This document shows, one piece after another, positions 35,101 through 46,875 of a stretch of 64,000 nucleotides of DNA. This DNA comes from Enoplolaimus lenunculus. Taxonomy: Eukaryota > Nematoda > Enoplea > Enoplida > Thoracostomopsidae. The translations under genes were made by a program, and so were the position numbers. A model generated the notes under the pieces. The model ran no database searches and had not been told where the DNA came from. It saw only the letters and a list, made by a program, of their open reading frames with translations. Positions within the stretch are counted from its first letter, which is position 1. Every line of letters begins with the position of its first letter. The DNA lies in contig JASANG010003098.1 of NCBI GenBank assembly GCA_030248215.1, positions 237,371-301,370 of the forward strand, read 5' to 3'.

Positions 35101-38100
35101 CACAACATCTCAAAACTACGTACTACGCATGACGGCGAATAATTCTATAATGTCTATTCTTTTTAGTTTGTTCATCATTCCTGTTCTAAAATTTTTTGCG
35201 CAAGTTTCTAAGCTCTAAGCATTCCTGTAGCAATTAAGCAATATTAGACAATTAAAAATGAGAATCATACTCGTTTCTTCTCACGACGTCTCATGACTAC
35301 CACATATATCACCAAAATCACAATGACTATCACAGCAATAACAGCAATTGTTAAGAACACTGCCATAAGCATTATTGCAGTTCCACTCAATTTGGCAACG
35401 CTTCCACCTAAAACAATACGCGAAAATTTTCGTTTCTCTCTTGCACAGTGATTTGGCGTAAAGGTATCGCTATATTTTTCAAATTTTTTTAAAGTTCACA
35501 CCTATCATGCCTTGTTCAATGCACGAACATTACATTTGTTTTGAAACTTTGAACCTCCACAAAATCAGCTGCTCCCGCATTTTAATTCTTTTAATAGCAG
35601 TCACCAATGTTGGCCTTAAAGCAAAAACAAAAAATCCATGCCGCCAGAAGACCAACCTGCCACCGACAGATCAATCGTTCGAGAAATTCGACCCACTCTA
35701 TTTTCAACGACGCATTTGTAGCTACCAGCATCTTCTGGTACAAGCCGTGAAAATGTAATATTTTGCCGTTTATCATCAAATTGAACACCACCGCGAGGCT
35801 CATAAATCCTGTCATCCTAAAATGAAATTTACGCGTCGACGCTTGCGTTTACGAAAAAATACACAACAATAAAACAAAATAAAATCTAATAATAAACCAA
35901 GTTATTCAAAAGTGGTTGTAATATTTTGCAACGCTACTTTGTTTCTTAAAACACTGACTGTTAGACTTTTGTTTTTCTTTATGTAGGGTCATGTTAATGC
36001 ATAAATCAGCTGGAATTATGTCCAAATTACGTATGTTCGGCACTCTAGCTTTAATTACACAGATACAAACCAACTTTATGATACGAATGTGCTAAAAACG
36101 TTTCTCAGATTTAGATATTCCTGGTTTGATTAAAAATATATAGACAAATACTAACCAGGTTAAAAACAACTACGCTTACCTTATACCAATACACACTCGG
36201 AAATGGTTTTCCTGCAACCGCACACCGTATTGTGAACGAGTGTTGGTATGAGCCTTTGATTTTACGCGGCGACGATAAACGATCAATCACAATTGGCGGA
36301 GTTTTACCTACGATATTTTTTATGGCAAGGTATTGTAATTTTCAACACAGATTACAACATCAAACAGCAAATATAAAAATATACGCTAATAAACAGCAGT
36401 GATTTACAACATTTTAGCAAAACAATCGTTCTCACAGCGATAAAATTTCGACATACAAACTTGTGAAAAAACAAAATTCTCTGTTAATATTGGACAACAA
36501 TGTCAACAATGTTGAGCCCTATTAACGAACTCCACTGGAATTAATGCTATTAAACTTAAATCATAGTCGCTTGAATTAATTACACCTTCATTTTGCCTTG
36601 GAGCTGCCCGCTAATTGTTTAAGTTGCAGCTGCAAGTTCGCGATGCAAAAATACGCATGTGAATAGGACTTTAATACGTATCTGTGAATCGCTAGTATAC
36701 CGCACACCAAGACAAATGAACGGGTTGTTCCTTAAGGTAAACAAAAGTGCAACATTAAGAATAAAGATCGGGAGCAACTGAAATTGTGTCCAGAAACGAA
36801 CCTTGCACTCTCAGCTCGACGGATCGCTCCACACGAGAAGCGGCGCTGGTTCCGGGTTCTAGTTTTGTTGCAGAACACATATAAGTGCCTGAATCATCGA
36901 TATCAACCTGCCGAATGACCAGTGAGATTTGTTTTGAGAACGCAGTTGTGTTCGTTGATATGCTACAAAGTCAGGCTCGCCGCAGAGTTAGCGAAACAAA
37001 TTCCATCGTTTTTCATAGTACAAAATACAAGTTGCAAGATTACAAACTGCAGTTAAATATTCTTTTTTTTGTGTTCAACAAAATAATATGGTGCATGTTG
37101 TACTTAAACTACATTTTTGAGCAATGTTATGTTCAACCTATCCATCTTAAGCGGTTTTCCGTTTTCCATGGCCAAAACCTTTACGGTCAAAAATACATTG
37201 AACCTTGTTTGCAAGTCCGGCAACTTGTATAAAGCGATATTACGATTATTTACATAACACTCATTAGCGAGCAGTTAACTAGCAGTGACTGCTCCCAAGC
37301 GAGAAGCCAAGTCATACAGATTTTTGTGTTAACTCTATGGATGTTACGGACACGGTGTTTAAAAATGTGCGAATGCAGATTTTTCACATCACATCTCGGA
37401 TGCTGATGTTTTTTCAAATGCTCGCATACAAGCTTTCAAGTTTGTTAATAATGAATTCACAGGTTTTAATGTACAGGTAAAAATGAATTTGAAATTTCTA
37501 TAAAAAATATTGCCTAGCTTACGCTCAATTGAAAATCTCGCTTACGCGTCTGGTAGTGCTGAACAATTCTTAGAACTCTTACATGTATATATGTGCAGTA
37601 TATAATCTCCACAAGACGCGAGAGTACCTCTCGGCATCGAGGGTCAAGCTCCTGTTACAAACGACTCTCGACAATGAGATTGGGTTTCGAATGCTATCTT
37701 ATAACTACATCTCAAATAAATTGAAAATATTGATGTGAGAAAGGGTAATAGCTTATATTATCTCATACAAAGTTCAGTGAAACATCTGCAAACACAAACG
37801 TTGGTGCCGACCTAAGATTTTTTGCGGATGTAGATGCGCATGCAAACATCCACAACATTTCTAGTTAACTCTCTAACCAACTTAAAGGTTAATCAAGGCT
37901 TTACTCTGTAATCACATACCTATACTTTCCTCCAGCGCTAATCAGATGCGGGTTGCCATTTCTTGATTTGCGACTAAAAACTTGATCATCGAAAACAAAA
38001 TCATACTTTTGTGCTTTACATCGGATAGCTATGTCATCGCCTTCATAAATAATTTTGTAAACCCGAACCGGGGGCAACAAATATTCGGAAACCTCACTGC

Positions 38101-41100
38101 CCGTTTGTGTTGACTGATCTATGCTGTTGCTTCGTGGAACTCGACTAATGTGATCCTTGCTTGAATTTGATAATTCTGTGTCATCGGCAGTAATCAAGTC
38201 ACTACTTGGATCATGAGCACGAATAAGTGGCCCTGAATTTTGCTGCGAGTTCAGCTCTAACTTTTCGATATAAATAAATAGGCCATGTTGTGAGGGAGGA
38301 ATATCTAAAACAAATTCAATTTATATATAGCAAAAACCAATTTAGTCAAAAAGAATTGTTTCTTAATCTGATACACATGCTTTGAAGTATTGATGTTCTA
38401 AATCTTGCAAATACTAGCTATATACAATATGGATCATCATACATTTAATTTAATTTTATACTGTATTTTGAAACAGAATTCCGCAAAAATAACGGAAAGT
38501 AAACATTGTTTCACAATGCAATTACATTTGAATACATTGGGTTCAGCAACATTAATTAGTCAATTGATTCGCATATACAAAATTTCTTGTTCACGTATAA
38601 ACACTGTTTCGCACACCTAAAGAAAAATATTCGCACATTTTTCACTACCCAACAATTTGAATATACAAACACTGATCGTACCTGTGACAATATAGTCGGT
38701 AAACACAACGTGATGTCCACGTGGATTGTCGCCCCGGCATACAAACGACCCTGTAGTTTCTGCACGGGTATGTGCTGTCACAAGACGGCCATAAGTCCCA
38801 GACTTAACATCGATAGTAATATTGTTTTCAAGGCGGTTGTTAGCACTGTGAGCAAGCAATGGATAGTGCGTAAAATTGCCACAATTCTTCGAGTGAGATA
38901 GACATTCTAAAATGCAAGTTACGCTTTAATTATAAGCTTTCTTGTCGCCAGGCGTGTACGGCAACGCACGTCAATCGTCGCATGGTATGAGATAACTGTA
39001 TCAACAAAAATTTTGACTTGCGATGCGGCGCCGTCCGGTGCAACACCGCACATGTATAGCACAACCATAAATATACAGTGCGACGAAAGATTTGGCCAAT
39101 GTTACTTTAAGCGCCGTAACAGCAGATTAAGCGTAGTCCAAAACCTAAGCGTAAGCGTTGCAAAAATGTGTTCCTAAGCCTAAGCCTAAGCAAAAATGTA
39201 ATCTAGAATCTAAACCTACTCTTTTATAGACCCACCAGAAACCTGGATGCTCTTTAAAGTAACATGGGCCAAACATTTTATAACATCAGCATAACAGTAT
39301 AAGACATATATTCTTTTGGACCTACATCCACTTTGTCTACCTCTGATTATAAAACACCTACAGTCGCCCATAACAAATAGGTGCAATGGCGCAGCCAGCT
39401 GAATAGATAGATATTATATTTTAAGTTTGTAGCAAAATACCCCTACCAAAATGTTAAAGAACGTAACCTTCAATTTTTACATAACGTAACTTCTCTTTCT
39501 TCCAAAATCGTGGCTAAGCACATGGTATGGTGACGTGTGCAACTACAACGTCTGATAGTGACCAATCGATGCATTGCTCATACTGCATGTTACAACCCAA
39601 AAACATTTAATTCACTGACAATGAAGTGTTATGCCCCAATATAGACATATCACCGCGCCTGTACAACAAAATAATTCACACTAACTTTTAAATCCAAAAG
39701 AAACGTTAGCGAGAGGTAGTCCAATAACTTCACAAGACACATCGTAGCGTTCGTTAACGTACAACAAACGGTAATTAATGTCTTTTGAAACTTTGAATAC
39801 AGGGATTGCTGCGCCTAAAATAAGTTAAGCAAATATTATATTCTTATAAAATGAGGTTACACATATCTTTTCAGCGCAAAAGTTTTTCGGGTAACACTAG
39901 AATTTTTTCTAGCCTGCTAGCTGGGGAGAGGCAAAAGGTGGGTTCAGAATTAAAATTTGTGCCTTGAAATTCATGTTTCAGCGCCATATAAATCAGAAAA
40001 TTCAAACGTACCTTGTATTTTCAACGAAAAGGTCACATTTTTCTCAATCACAGCAGACACGCGAATATTACACGTATAGTTGCCACTGTACTGTGTATTG
40101 ACACTCAACAGTGTGAACACGGCTGTTTTTGCACTTATTTCACCATCTCGGGCATCAATAATGTTTGCGGTTTCGTAGTCCAGTGTTGTTCTGAAAGTAC
40201 AGATAAGCTTAACTATCAGTATATCAGGCATGCACTAAGAAGGTTTCCTTGGCGATCCGTATTTGGAACAATATTACACAATTTAATTACGCTTGTCTGC
40301 GGTTTCGATAGGCCGCTAGCGAGTTCGTGAACAAGCCCCCCGCTACCTTGCGAAACAAGCTGGTGATTTTAAGACAGGGTTGCACCGAATCCACGATTTA
40401 CCGGAATACGAATCATTGCTAATTTGCGAATCTGAAACTTGCCATTTCCAAATTTCCCATATATCGATAATATGTTTCAGAATACCAACTTAATAAAATT
40501 AGAACATTGCTTTTCGACCTGCAAAACTAATATTTGCAAACGCAATCATTTCCTGCACGACCTCAGTTCTAAGAAATGCGCGCAGTTATTCGCCAATCTC
40601 AAAATTCTTTTTTCCTTCTTCGGACACAACTATGCAAATTCACATTAATATTTTCAACACAGGTACTTTAGTGTTCCATAAAGCTAACATTTCGTTATTA
40701 ATCAAACGATGGTTTTTCAGTCACTGTGCGCTATGTCACACTTAGCCCCATGTCACGAGATTTTATTTTTGACGATAATTTCGGCGAATAATTTGGTTAT
40801 GCATTCCTTTTCAAAATCAACACAAAACAGGTGTGGTGTATTCTTGTGCAAGGCTAAACACTCTTCGGTGCTGCAGAGTGAATGTCAGAACACAGAACAA
40901 AAATGTGCATATGACACAGCAACTACTAAACAAAATATTTCAGATTCCAACCAGCACTTTTCTTATCGCCTGACTATTCAATGCTCAAACATCAACAAAT
41001 AACCGTTCGGTAAGTTTTGCAACCTGACAAACGGTAGATTTCGCAGCGTAATATATATTGTAATAGACAAAAATCAGCAGCAACGCAAACTAAAAACGCG

Positions 41101-44100
41101 TATCTTGTGTGTCACAACCCGCTTTAATTAGATATTTACATTATATACTTTCGTGAAAATCAGTTTACGTAGAAATTCAATTCCTGTTTCGATTAAAATG
41201 GCGAAACACACAGGAATTGGAATTTTTAGGGTTTTGTTGCCAAAGTATGAAGAATACGCTTAAAAATAAAACAAAATTGAGTCTGAAAAATTTTGCTGAA
41301 ACTCGAGTTCTTATGCGCGCTCCACACTATCTCGTGTATACCGTGTAGAAAAATGCATCGGCAATTGACGACGACTTACGCTAATTAAAAACAGCAGGTA
41401 GCACGTCTTCAAATTTCAAAGTTTCAAAATTAAAAAAAAAACCAAGTACAGCATCCAAAAAATCGAATATTACTAATCGTAGATTATTATAACAAATTTA
41501 GGAGCCGATGTCGACAATTTTTAAAAATACCAGTAGCTGTCGTTAGCTCTATTCATGAAACACAGTAGTTGTCGTTTGCAGCTCACCAAATTTCATAGCA
41601 TCTGATTTTTACGATTTTACTATTAAATATATATAAATGTTGAATATATTTCGGGCAAGCGTCGATAAGTACACATCAAATAGCAAACAAACGACAACTA
41701 CTATATTTTCAATTTTCACGAGTGTGTGTTAGGGCGTCACTAGTTTCAAACAGTATGTGTTTTAAACTAGAAATAAAATCACGGTTTATTTTGAAATGCG
41801 AGCTTGGTCAAAATAAATGTTTCAAAGACGACTAAGTAGATGTCGTTTGAAAATTTTTTGAAAACCTAGCAATAGGCAAGCGTCAATAGCCAATGTATTT
41901 TTCGACACAGTGTAGAGGGGAGATATTGTGGATCACGCATTATCACAACATGTGTTTCATCTACGAATTACGCATAGTTTAAAGCATTCGACGCCTCTTT
42001 TGTACAACTCGAAAAACAGCTCTGGCCTCTGGGTATCCCGTTAGCACGAATGTTAAAGAAACCCTTAGCAATCCATACAGAAAAATAATTAAACTCTGAA
42101 CCTAATTAAATTTCAACAGTATTTTGGTCAAAAATTTGAAAATCTCTTCAATAACTTTAAAGTAATCGTAGTACAAACAATGAAACAAACAAATGCGCTG
42201 CAAATGTGAGGACACTGCTCTCACCGTTTGTACGAGGCATATGAAGAGACAAAATAATTCAAGCTGACAACGCTGAAATAAAGCAATTGTTATCATCCGT
42301 AACAAATACAATGAAAACTAGAATTCGCCTTCAAAAGCTGTTTAAGTTCTGTCCAACGTGCGATCGGATATTTGGCACCGACAATAAATCCTGCATCCGG
42401 CTCCGGTGTTTGTTTTACACCAGGTCGCACGTTGATTTCGTACTATTAACACGTTGCGCAGACCGCTTTTAAAACGATGCTATACAACATTGAAGAATAA
42501 GTGTCTAATTTCATACAATTCAATCCATACCATGAAAACAGAAAACCCAGAGATTCCTGCACTGTCTCACCTAAAGTTACTCAAAAATAAGCCAGTTTCA
42601 CTTACTTAGTGATATCCTTCAAAATTGGAATCCCTGCAGGACCGACATATGTGTATAACCAACGCACAGACACCGATTCCACAGGGTATCCGGCATAAGT
42701 TACTTTAAGAGCAACAGACGAGTCTCGGTCGGCAACGAGGTTCTGAATTGATTTCGAGTGATTGAATAGCTTGATTTGTTCCACAGTAGCTGCAACAACA
42801 AACATTTAGCTTTTCCCTAACAAAGTTACAAGTCCTTCAGTCTATACATAAGTTCACTACGGTTTTGATTCTAACAAAATTTAAGGAGAATCACAAATAA
42901 ACGATATTATCAACAATACAGTTACATGCATTTTTCACGGCTCAGCCGTCTGAGTATACACTTACGCGAAACACCAATATAAACCGTTGTTGAATTTGTA
43001 CTGTTTGGATTTTTTGAATCAGGCTCATCACGGCAAGTACATGTATAATTTCCTGAATCCGACAATCGTAAATTGTCGATTTCTAACGTCGACTCAACAA
43101 CTGTTGGAACTATTTTCGTAATTTTGATACGTTCGGAGACCTATAATTGAAATAATATCAAATATAAAATACAATAATGCTTATGCAAAACCACGCTTAA
43201 AAATGGTAGACCGTGTCAAACATATTATGAAATGATTTTTGTAAAACAAGAATGTACTGCTTTTGAATTTGGACACTGAACTGGCATACCACTTCACCAA
43301 TTAGGTGTTACATACTTTAGAGACTACGGGAATCTATTTTTAGAAAAAACACAAACGGTTAGGCAGTGTGACCTGTGTAACTTCATCCAATAGGTTACCA
43401 GCAAAATTATACTTTACGGAGAATCGCTCCATAGCGGTTTTAAAGTCTGATATATTCCACAAAGGGCCGAGAAACTAAACCGCTGGAACCAGGAAACAAC
43501 AATGTCACCAAGTAAACGAGCGCATAAAATCAAATCATTCATAAAGTTAAACCCACTTCATTAACAGCAGGAAATTTCCAATCGCAGATAACTAAGTTTC
43601 TGTCTTCGCCTTGGCATTTAAGAACCATTTTTCCACCGACAAACGGCCACTGCGCCTCGGATAAATCAACATCTGGTGCTCGCATTCCAATACTTCGCAC
43701 TTCAAGAATAGGTATATACGTATTAAGGTATAAAACGGTTACGCAAAAATCATGTTCGTTACCATCGGCAAGACATAAAATAGATTTTAACATATATAAC
43801 ATTGTACACTTGTACCGTGCGAAAAAGTTTTTACTTTTTTAATAAATTTAACCACAGAATCCTTCACTTTCGATAAGCATTAAAAGTGTTAAAACTTCAT
43901 CTTATGTCAGAGTAAAACCATAATTGTATAAAACATATCACGATTATAAAATACAACCGCTTAACCGATATCAAACATCCACATCCAATACACAGTGCTT
44001 GTTAGCCAATCCTTTATCTATGGGCACAAAAAATTGAAATTGGCCGGAAAAATTGTGGGCTTTCTTTAGCCAAATTGGCCAAAATGCTTTTGGGCCCCCG

Positions 44101-46861
44101 CAAGTCCTCAATGTTACTCGTGTACAATAGTATGCACTCACCAGATTATGTAGTTCGAGACAGGTACCAACACATGTTTTGGTACATTCTATGCGAGGCC
44201 GCAAACTCTTGATATCAATAATAGAAGCGGTTCGTGCTTGAGGCCACTATATCGCAGTGTATTCAATCTGCTTACATAAGATTTTCAACCCTTGGGTACA
44301 TTTTTATTACACGGAAAGTGCTCCGCTGCATATTATCCCACACCCACAGCACGCATTTCGTGTAACTAACTTGCAGACTGGAGCTAAAACGACTTTTATA
44401 TTATTCGAAAATGCGATTTAAACAGTCTTACGAGTAAACCTCACCTAGTGACATAATTGTGTGGGCTAAAAATATCACATTGGTTACAATTTTTCTGGGG
44501 CTTTAGCCAAATTGGATAAAGAATCAAATTTGAAAAAGCCTAATCCAACATCGAACGAAACAAAATCTTACAAAATTTCAGCAAAAACACTTTATTCGTA
44601 TCTGTGCCGATCCCGTTATTAAGCGCCGCTTTGCACATCAATTGTTGAGGTTTGACAAATTCTTTTGGTAAGCTGTGTTTCGGTATAAGGAAGCCTTTTC
44701 TGAAAATAATCGAATAAAATATGTATAATATATCAAACGATTACTTTCTAAGTTCGTACATGTACAGATATCATATTTTACGAAATAAAAAGCAACAAAG
44801 CACTTAAAAAGCTGTTTGCACAAAGCTAGATCAAACGCTGCGACCTAAACTAATATTTTCCAGCAAAAAAGATTTTCAAAATCCATTCTTTGAGTTTAAT
44901 TACCTATAAAAACTGATTTGACGCGCAGTTTTAATATGTTCATATTTTGATTAAACCACAAGTAAACCAAAAAGCCGCCTAAAACAGTTTACGATGACAA
45001 TCATATTGAATGTATTTATTAAATTTCCAAATCGCGAAATTTTCTTCTGTTGAATTACGCAACATTCCGTTCAAAATTCAAACGATATACTGCAGGGTTA
45101 GCGAGAGGCGGTTTTTAAAATTACAATTCGTTAACAGAACACTAACAATGAAAATACACATAACGTTACCCAAACACTTTCGTTGTTACAGTAGGGTTAG
45201 CGCGTGACCATTTTGAAAATTGTCGCCCGCTAACCCTGTCAATCATACATCGTTTTGGCGCAAAGCTGTATTGTGAATGCTACATAAACCAGGGTGCAAC
45301 CGGAGTTACAATTTACCGGAACCGGAACCGGAATTTGAAAATTTTACCGGAACCGGAACCGGAAAATGAAAAATGCATTTCACCAAAAATTTCATTTTAA
45401 TCTTATGTTTTGCTCTATTATTTGTGAAATAACCTTAGTCGAACATAGGTATTTATTTTATTTGTTGTATTTTAGATTTTCATCATCGACTGAAGTGAAA
45501 TCCACCATCAATGGCTTATATTCGGAGTACAAGTGGCTTTCAAAAGAGATTCTTAAAAATTAGCAAAGTTAAGAAAACGGCCAAATTATAATACCGGAAT
45601 TTTTAAATCCGGTACAAATTTACCGGAACCGGAAGGTGAAAAAATGCCGGAACCGGAACCGGAATTCCGGTTGCACCCTGACATAAACCAATAGGGTTAA
45701 CTTGGCGTATGGCGCAAAGCTTTATTGTGAACGCTACATAAACCAATAGGGTTAAATTGGCGTAATTATATACAGGTTACATACAACGAAAACACTTCTT
45801 TGCACACCTGGGATCATATGTAAAATGAGTCATTTGTTCTGATCCACGGAACAACGACACGTTGACATCAGGTGTATTTGTTAGGCAACGAAGATATCCA
45901 TCTTCAAAATCGTACACAGGAATAAATCGCCACTGTCGGTAACGCAGAAATATCTGATCAGGATTTGATGAATCTTCAATATATTACAAAATGTTATACT
46001 AATTGTACTAACGACAAAAAACGAAAGATAACAAAGCAGTTAAGGTGTAAATACCAGGGCGTGACCGGATATCCGTATCTGGTTCCGGCATAAACCTACC
46101 AGACGCCGGATATATTTACTTTGGTGGCCCCAAATTTCATTGAAACTGATTTTACAAGTTAGCGGCTTGAAAACAAAGCCAGATTCACGTTACAAAATTT
46201 AAAACACAAGCCTTCTTCCCCCATAAATTACGTTTTTAACTTACCGCGCACATACACATACACAGATGAATTTTCTCTGCCGGCAATACATGTATAAGGG
46301 CCAGTGTCAGCCGTGGTTACAGAGTACAATAGAAGCACAATGCTACCATCGCTTGCCGTTTCAATTGTTGTACGATTGCCAGTTGAAACATAATCTTCCA
46401 GATCCTAAAGATATCAACCCAATACATACGTTTGTAAACTCAAAGAAATGTTAACTAATCTAGTAATGTGTCACTACGAAGATCTAAGTTGCGACAGTTT
46501 TTCCCCAGAACGAAGCACTGTAGAGAAGAAATGCATACAGGATAAAAAAAGCACCAGATGAATTTTCAACAATAGCTAACATTTGTACAAAATGAACCAA
46601 AACAATTATATTTACGATTCTGTCTTCCGGAAGAACCCAGCCTGGGCTAATTGTAAAATCATCAGGACTTTGTGACACTTTACAATGCAGAATCAAGGTC
46701 TGTCCAACTTCCATCTGATATACTGTTTTCGCACCCGTTGTAGTGGAGCCATTTATGGAGACTTTTAAATTTGAATCATCAAAAAATGGATTTGCTAGCG
46801 TTGCGGTAATATTAATGGAAAGCAGTATTTGAAACAAGCTCGACAAAATTAAACAAAGCAT
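27954..46861 (-). CDS. VEGFR/PDGFR-class receptor tyrosine kinase, 25 exons
   Basis: The cell-surface receptor model has 1,715 residues: signal peptide, seven Ig domains, one membrane helix, split kinase and a long tail. Exons, 5' to 3' (all phases agree): 46616-46861, 46245-46404, 45808-45973, 44142-44205, 43557-43808, 42966-43140, 42606-42789, 40012-40190, 39686-39814, 38682-38906, 37920-38304, 36802-36962, 36180-36307, 35657-35816, 35271-35407, 34664-34811, 34159-34257, 33744-33863, 33316-33557, 32878-33009, 31493-31609, 30926-30996, 30539-30679, 29680-29785, 27954-29174. Seven Ig domains, an Ig4 lacking one disulphide cysteine and a kinase insert place it with VEGFR/PDGFR rather than FGFR. 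Its ligand would be a VEGF/PDGF-like factor (inferred). The 64-bp exon at 44142 is the least certain. The start ATG opens a signal peptide. Confidence 0.92.
29680..34257 (-). other. Receptor split tyrosine-kinase domain
   Basis: The kinase spans about residues 967-1309. Catalytic parts are complete: glycine loop GHGQFGKVV (971-979), VAIK with Lys996, alpha-C Glu1013, catalytic loop HRDLATRN (Asp1169) and DFG (1187-1189). LPIKW after the activation segment marks a tyrosine kinase. A kinase insert of roughly 75 residues lies between DVYLRLRRQ and [17 protein letters not shown]. The activation segment has a single Tyr (DENYTIKK), and the usual APE motif reads AVE. It should be enzymatically active, given that all metal- and ATP-binding residues are present. 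Confidence 0.9.
29912..30335 (-). mobile_element. TTCCTGTTCCGG-rich repeat in a receptor intron
   Basis: This stretch lies between the receptor exons at 29680-29785 and 30539-30679. It has GGGTTCAACTTACTTCC at one end and GGAACCCTGC at the other, with many TTCCTGTTCC/TCCGG blocks. It probably is a diverged CCGGA-family copy; exact ends are uncertain. Confidence 0.4.
34664..35407 (-). other. Receptor transmembrane and juxtamembrane exons
   Basis: The 35271-35407 exon encodes a strongly hydrophobic Ile/Val-rich helix followed by the stop-transfer cluster MRRREKKR, fixing the topology. The 34664-34811 exon encodes a juxtamembrane segment ending [17 protein letters not shown], equivalent to the YDxxWEFPRDxLxLG region of VEGFR/PDGFR. 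The canonical Trp before the Glu-Pro position is Tyr here. Confidence 0.85.
39094..39270 (-). mobile_element. GGCCCATGTTAC-family MITE in a receptor intron
   Basis: The 177-bp copy, in reverse orientation, is bounded by GGCCAATGTTACTTTAAG and CTTTAAAGTAACATGGGCC. Near-identical 8-mers AAAGATTT (39086-39093) and AAACATTT (39271-39278) flank it. It contains CCTAAGCCTAAGCCTAAG. Confidence 0.8.
45290..45680 (+). mobile_element. Intact CCGGA-family hAT-like MITE with 8-bp target duplication
   Basis: The 391-bp element in receptor intron 3 has termini CAGGGTGCAACCGGA and TCCGGTTGCACCCTG and the exact duplication ACATAAAC at 45282-45289 and 45681-45688. The interior contains several CCGGAACCGGAACCGG blocks and no transposase. 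It is inserted into a local tandem repeat (GCGCAAAGC..TATTGTGAA..GCTACATAAACCAATAGGGTTAA) whose second unit follows at about 45715-45765. This copy defines the ends of the family. Confidence 0.88.
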
Positions 46862-46875
46862 AACGTGACTTTCAT
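46849..46875 (-). promoter_or_regulatory. Possible upstream ORF overlapping the receptor start
   Basis: An ATG at 46875 opens an eight-codon frame that ends with TAA at 46851-46849 and overlaps the receptor ATG at 46861 in a different frame. If the transcript starts upstream, this could lower translation of the receptor. Its presence in the mRNA is not shown by the sequence. Confidence 0.35.

Larger units (their letters stand above)
35657..46861 (-). other. Receptor ectodomain: signal peptide and Ig1-Ig7
   Basis: The signal peptide is about residues 1-23. Each Ig domain is built from about two exons with an intron inside the fold. Ig1: LHCKVS to DTGPYTC. Ig2: GYLRC to SILCLADG, with an unusual Cys-rich exon at 44142-44205. 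Ig3: MVLKCQGE to SGNYTCTC. Ig4: [11 protein letters not shown] without a B-strand Cys, to SGNYTC. Ig5: YDVSCEV to GSFVC. Ig6: AIRCKA to DSGTYMC. Ig7: [16 protein letters not shown] to DAGSYKC. The 37920-38304 exon adds an acidic, Ser-rich linker of about 85 residues between Ig5 and Ig6. VEGFR Ig4 is known to lack its disulphide, which supports the family call. Confidence 0.85.

Noticed and set aside
44638-44823. Possible extra receptor exon between Ig2 exons
   Set aside because: No Ig features and no donor/acceptor pair that keeps phase with the flanking exons.
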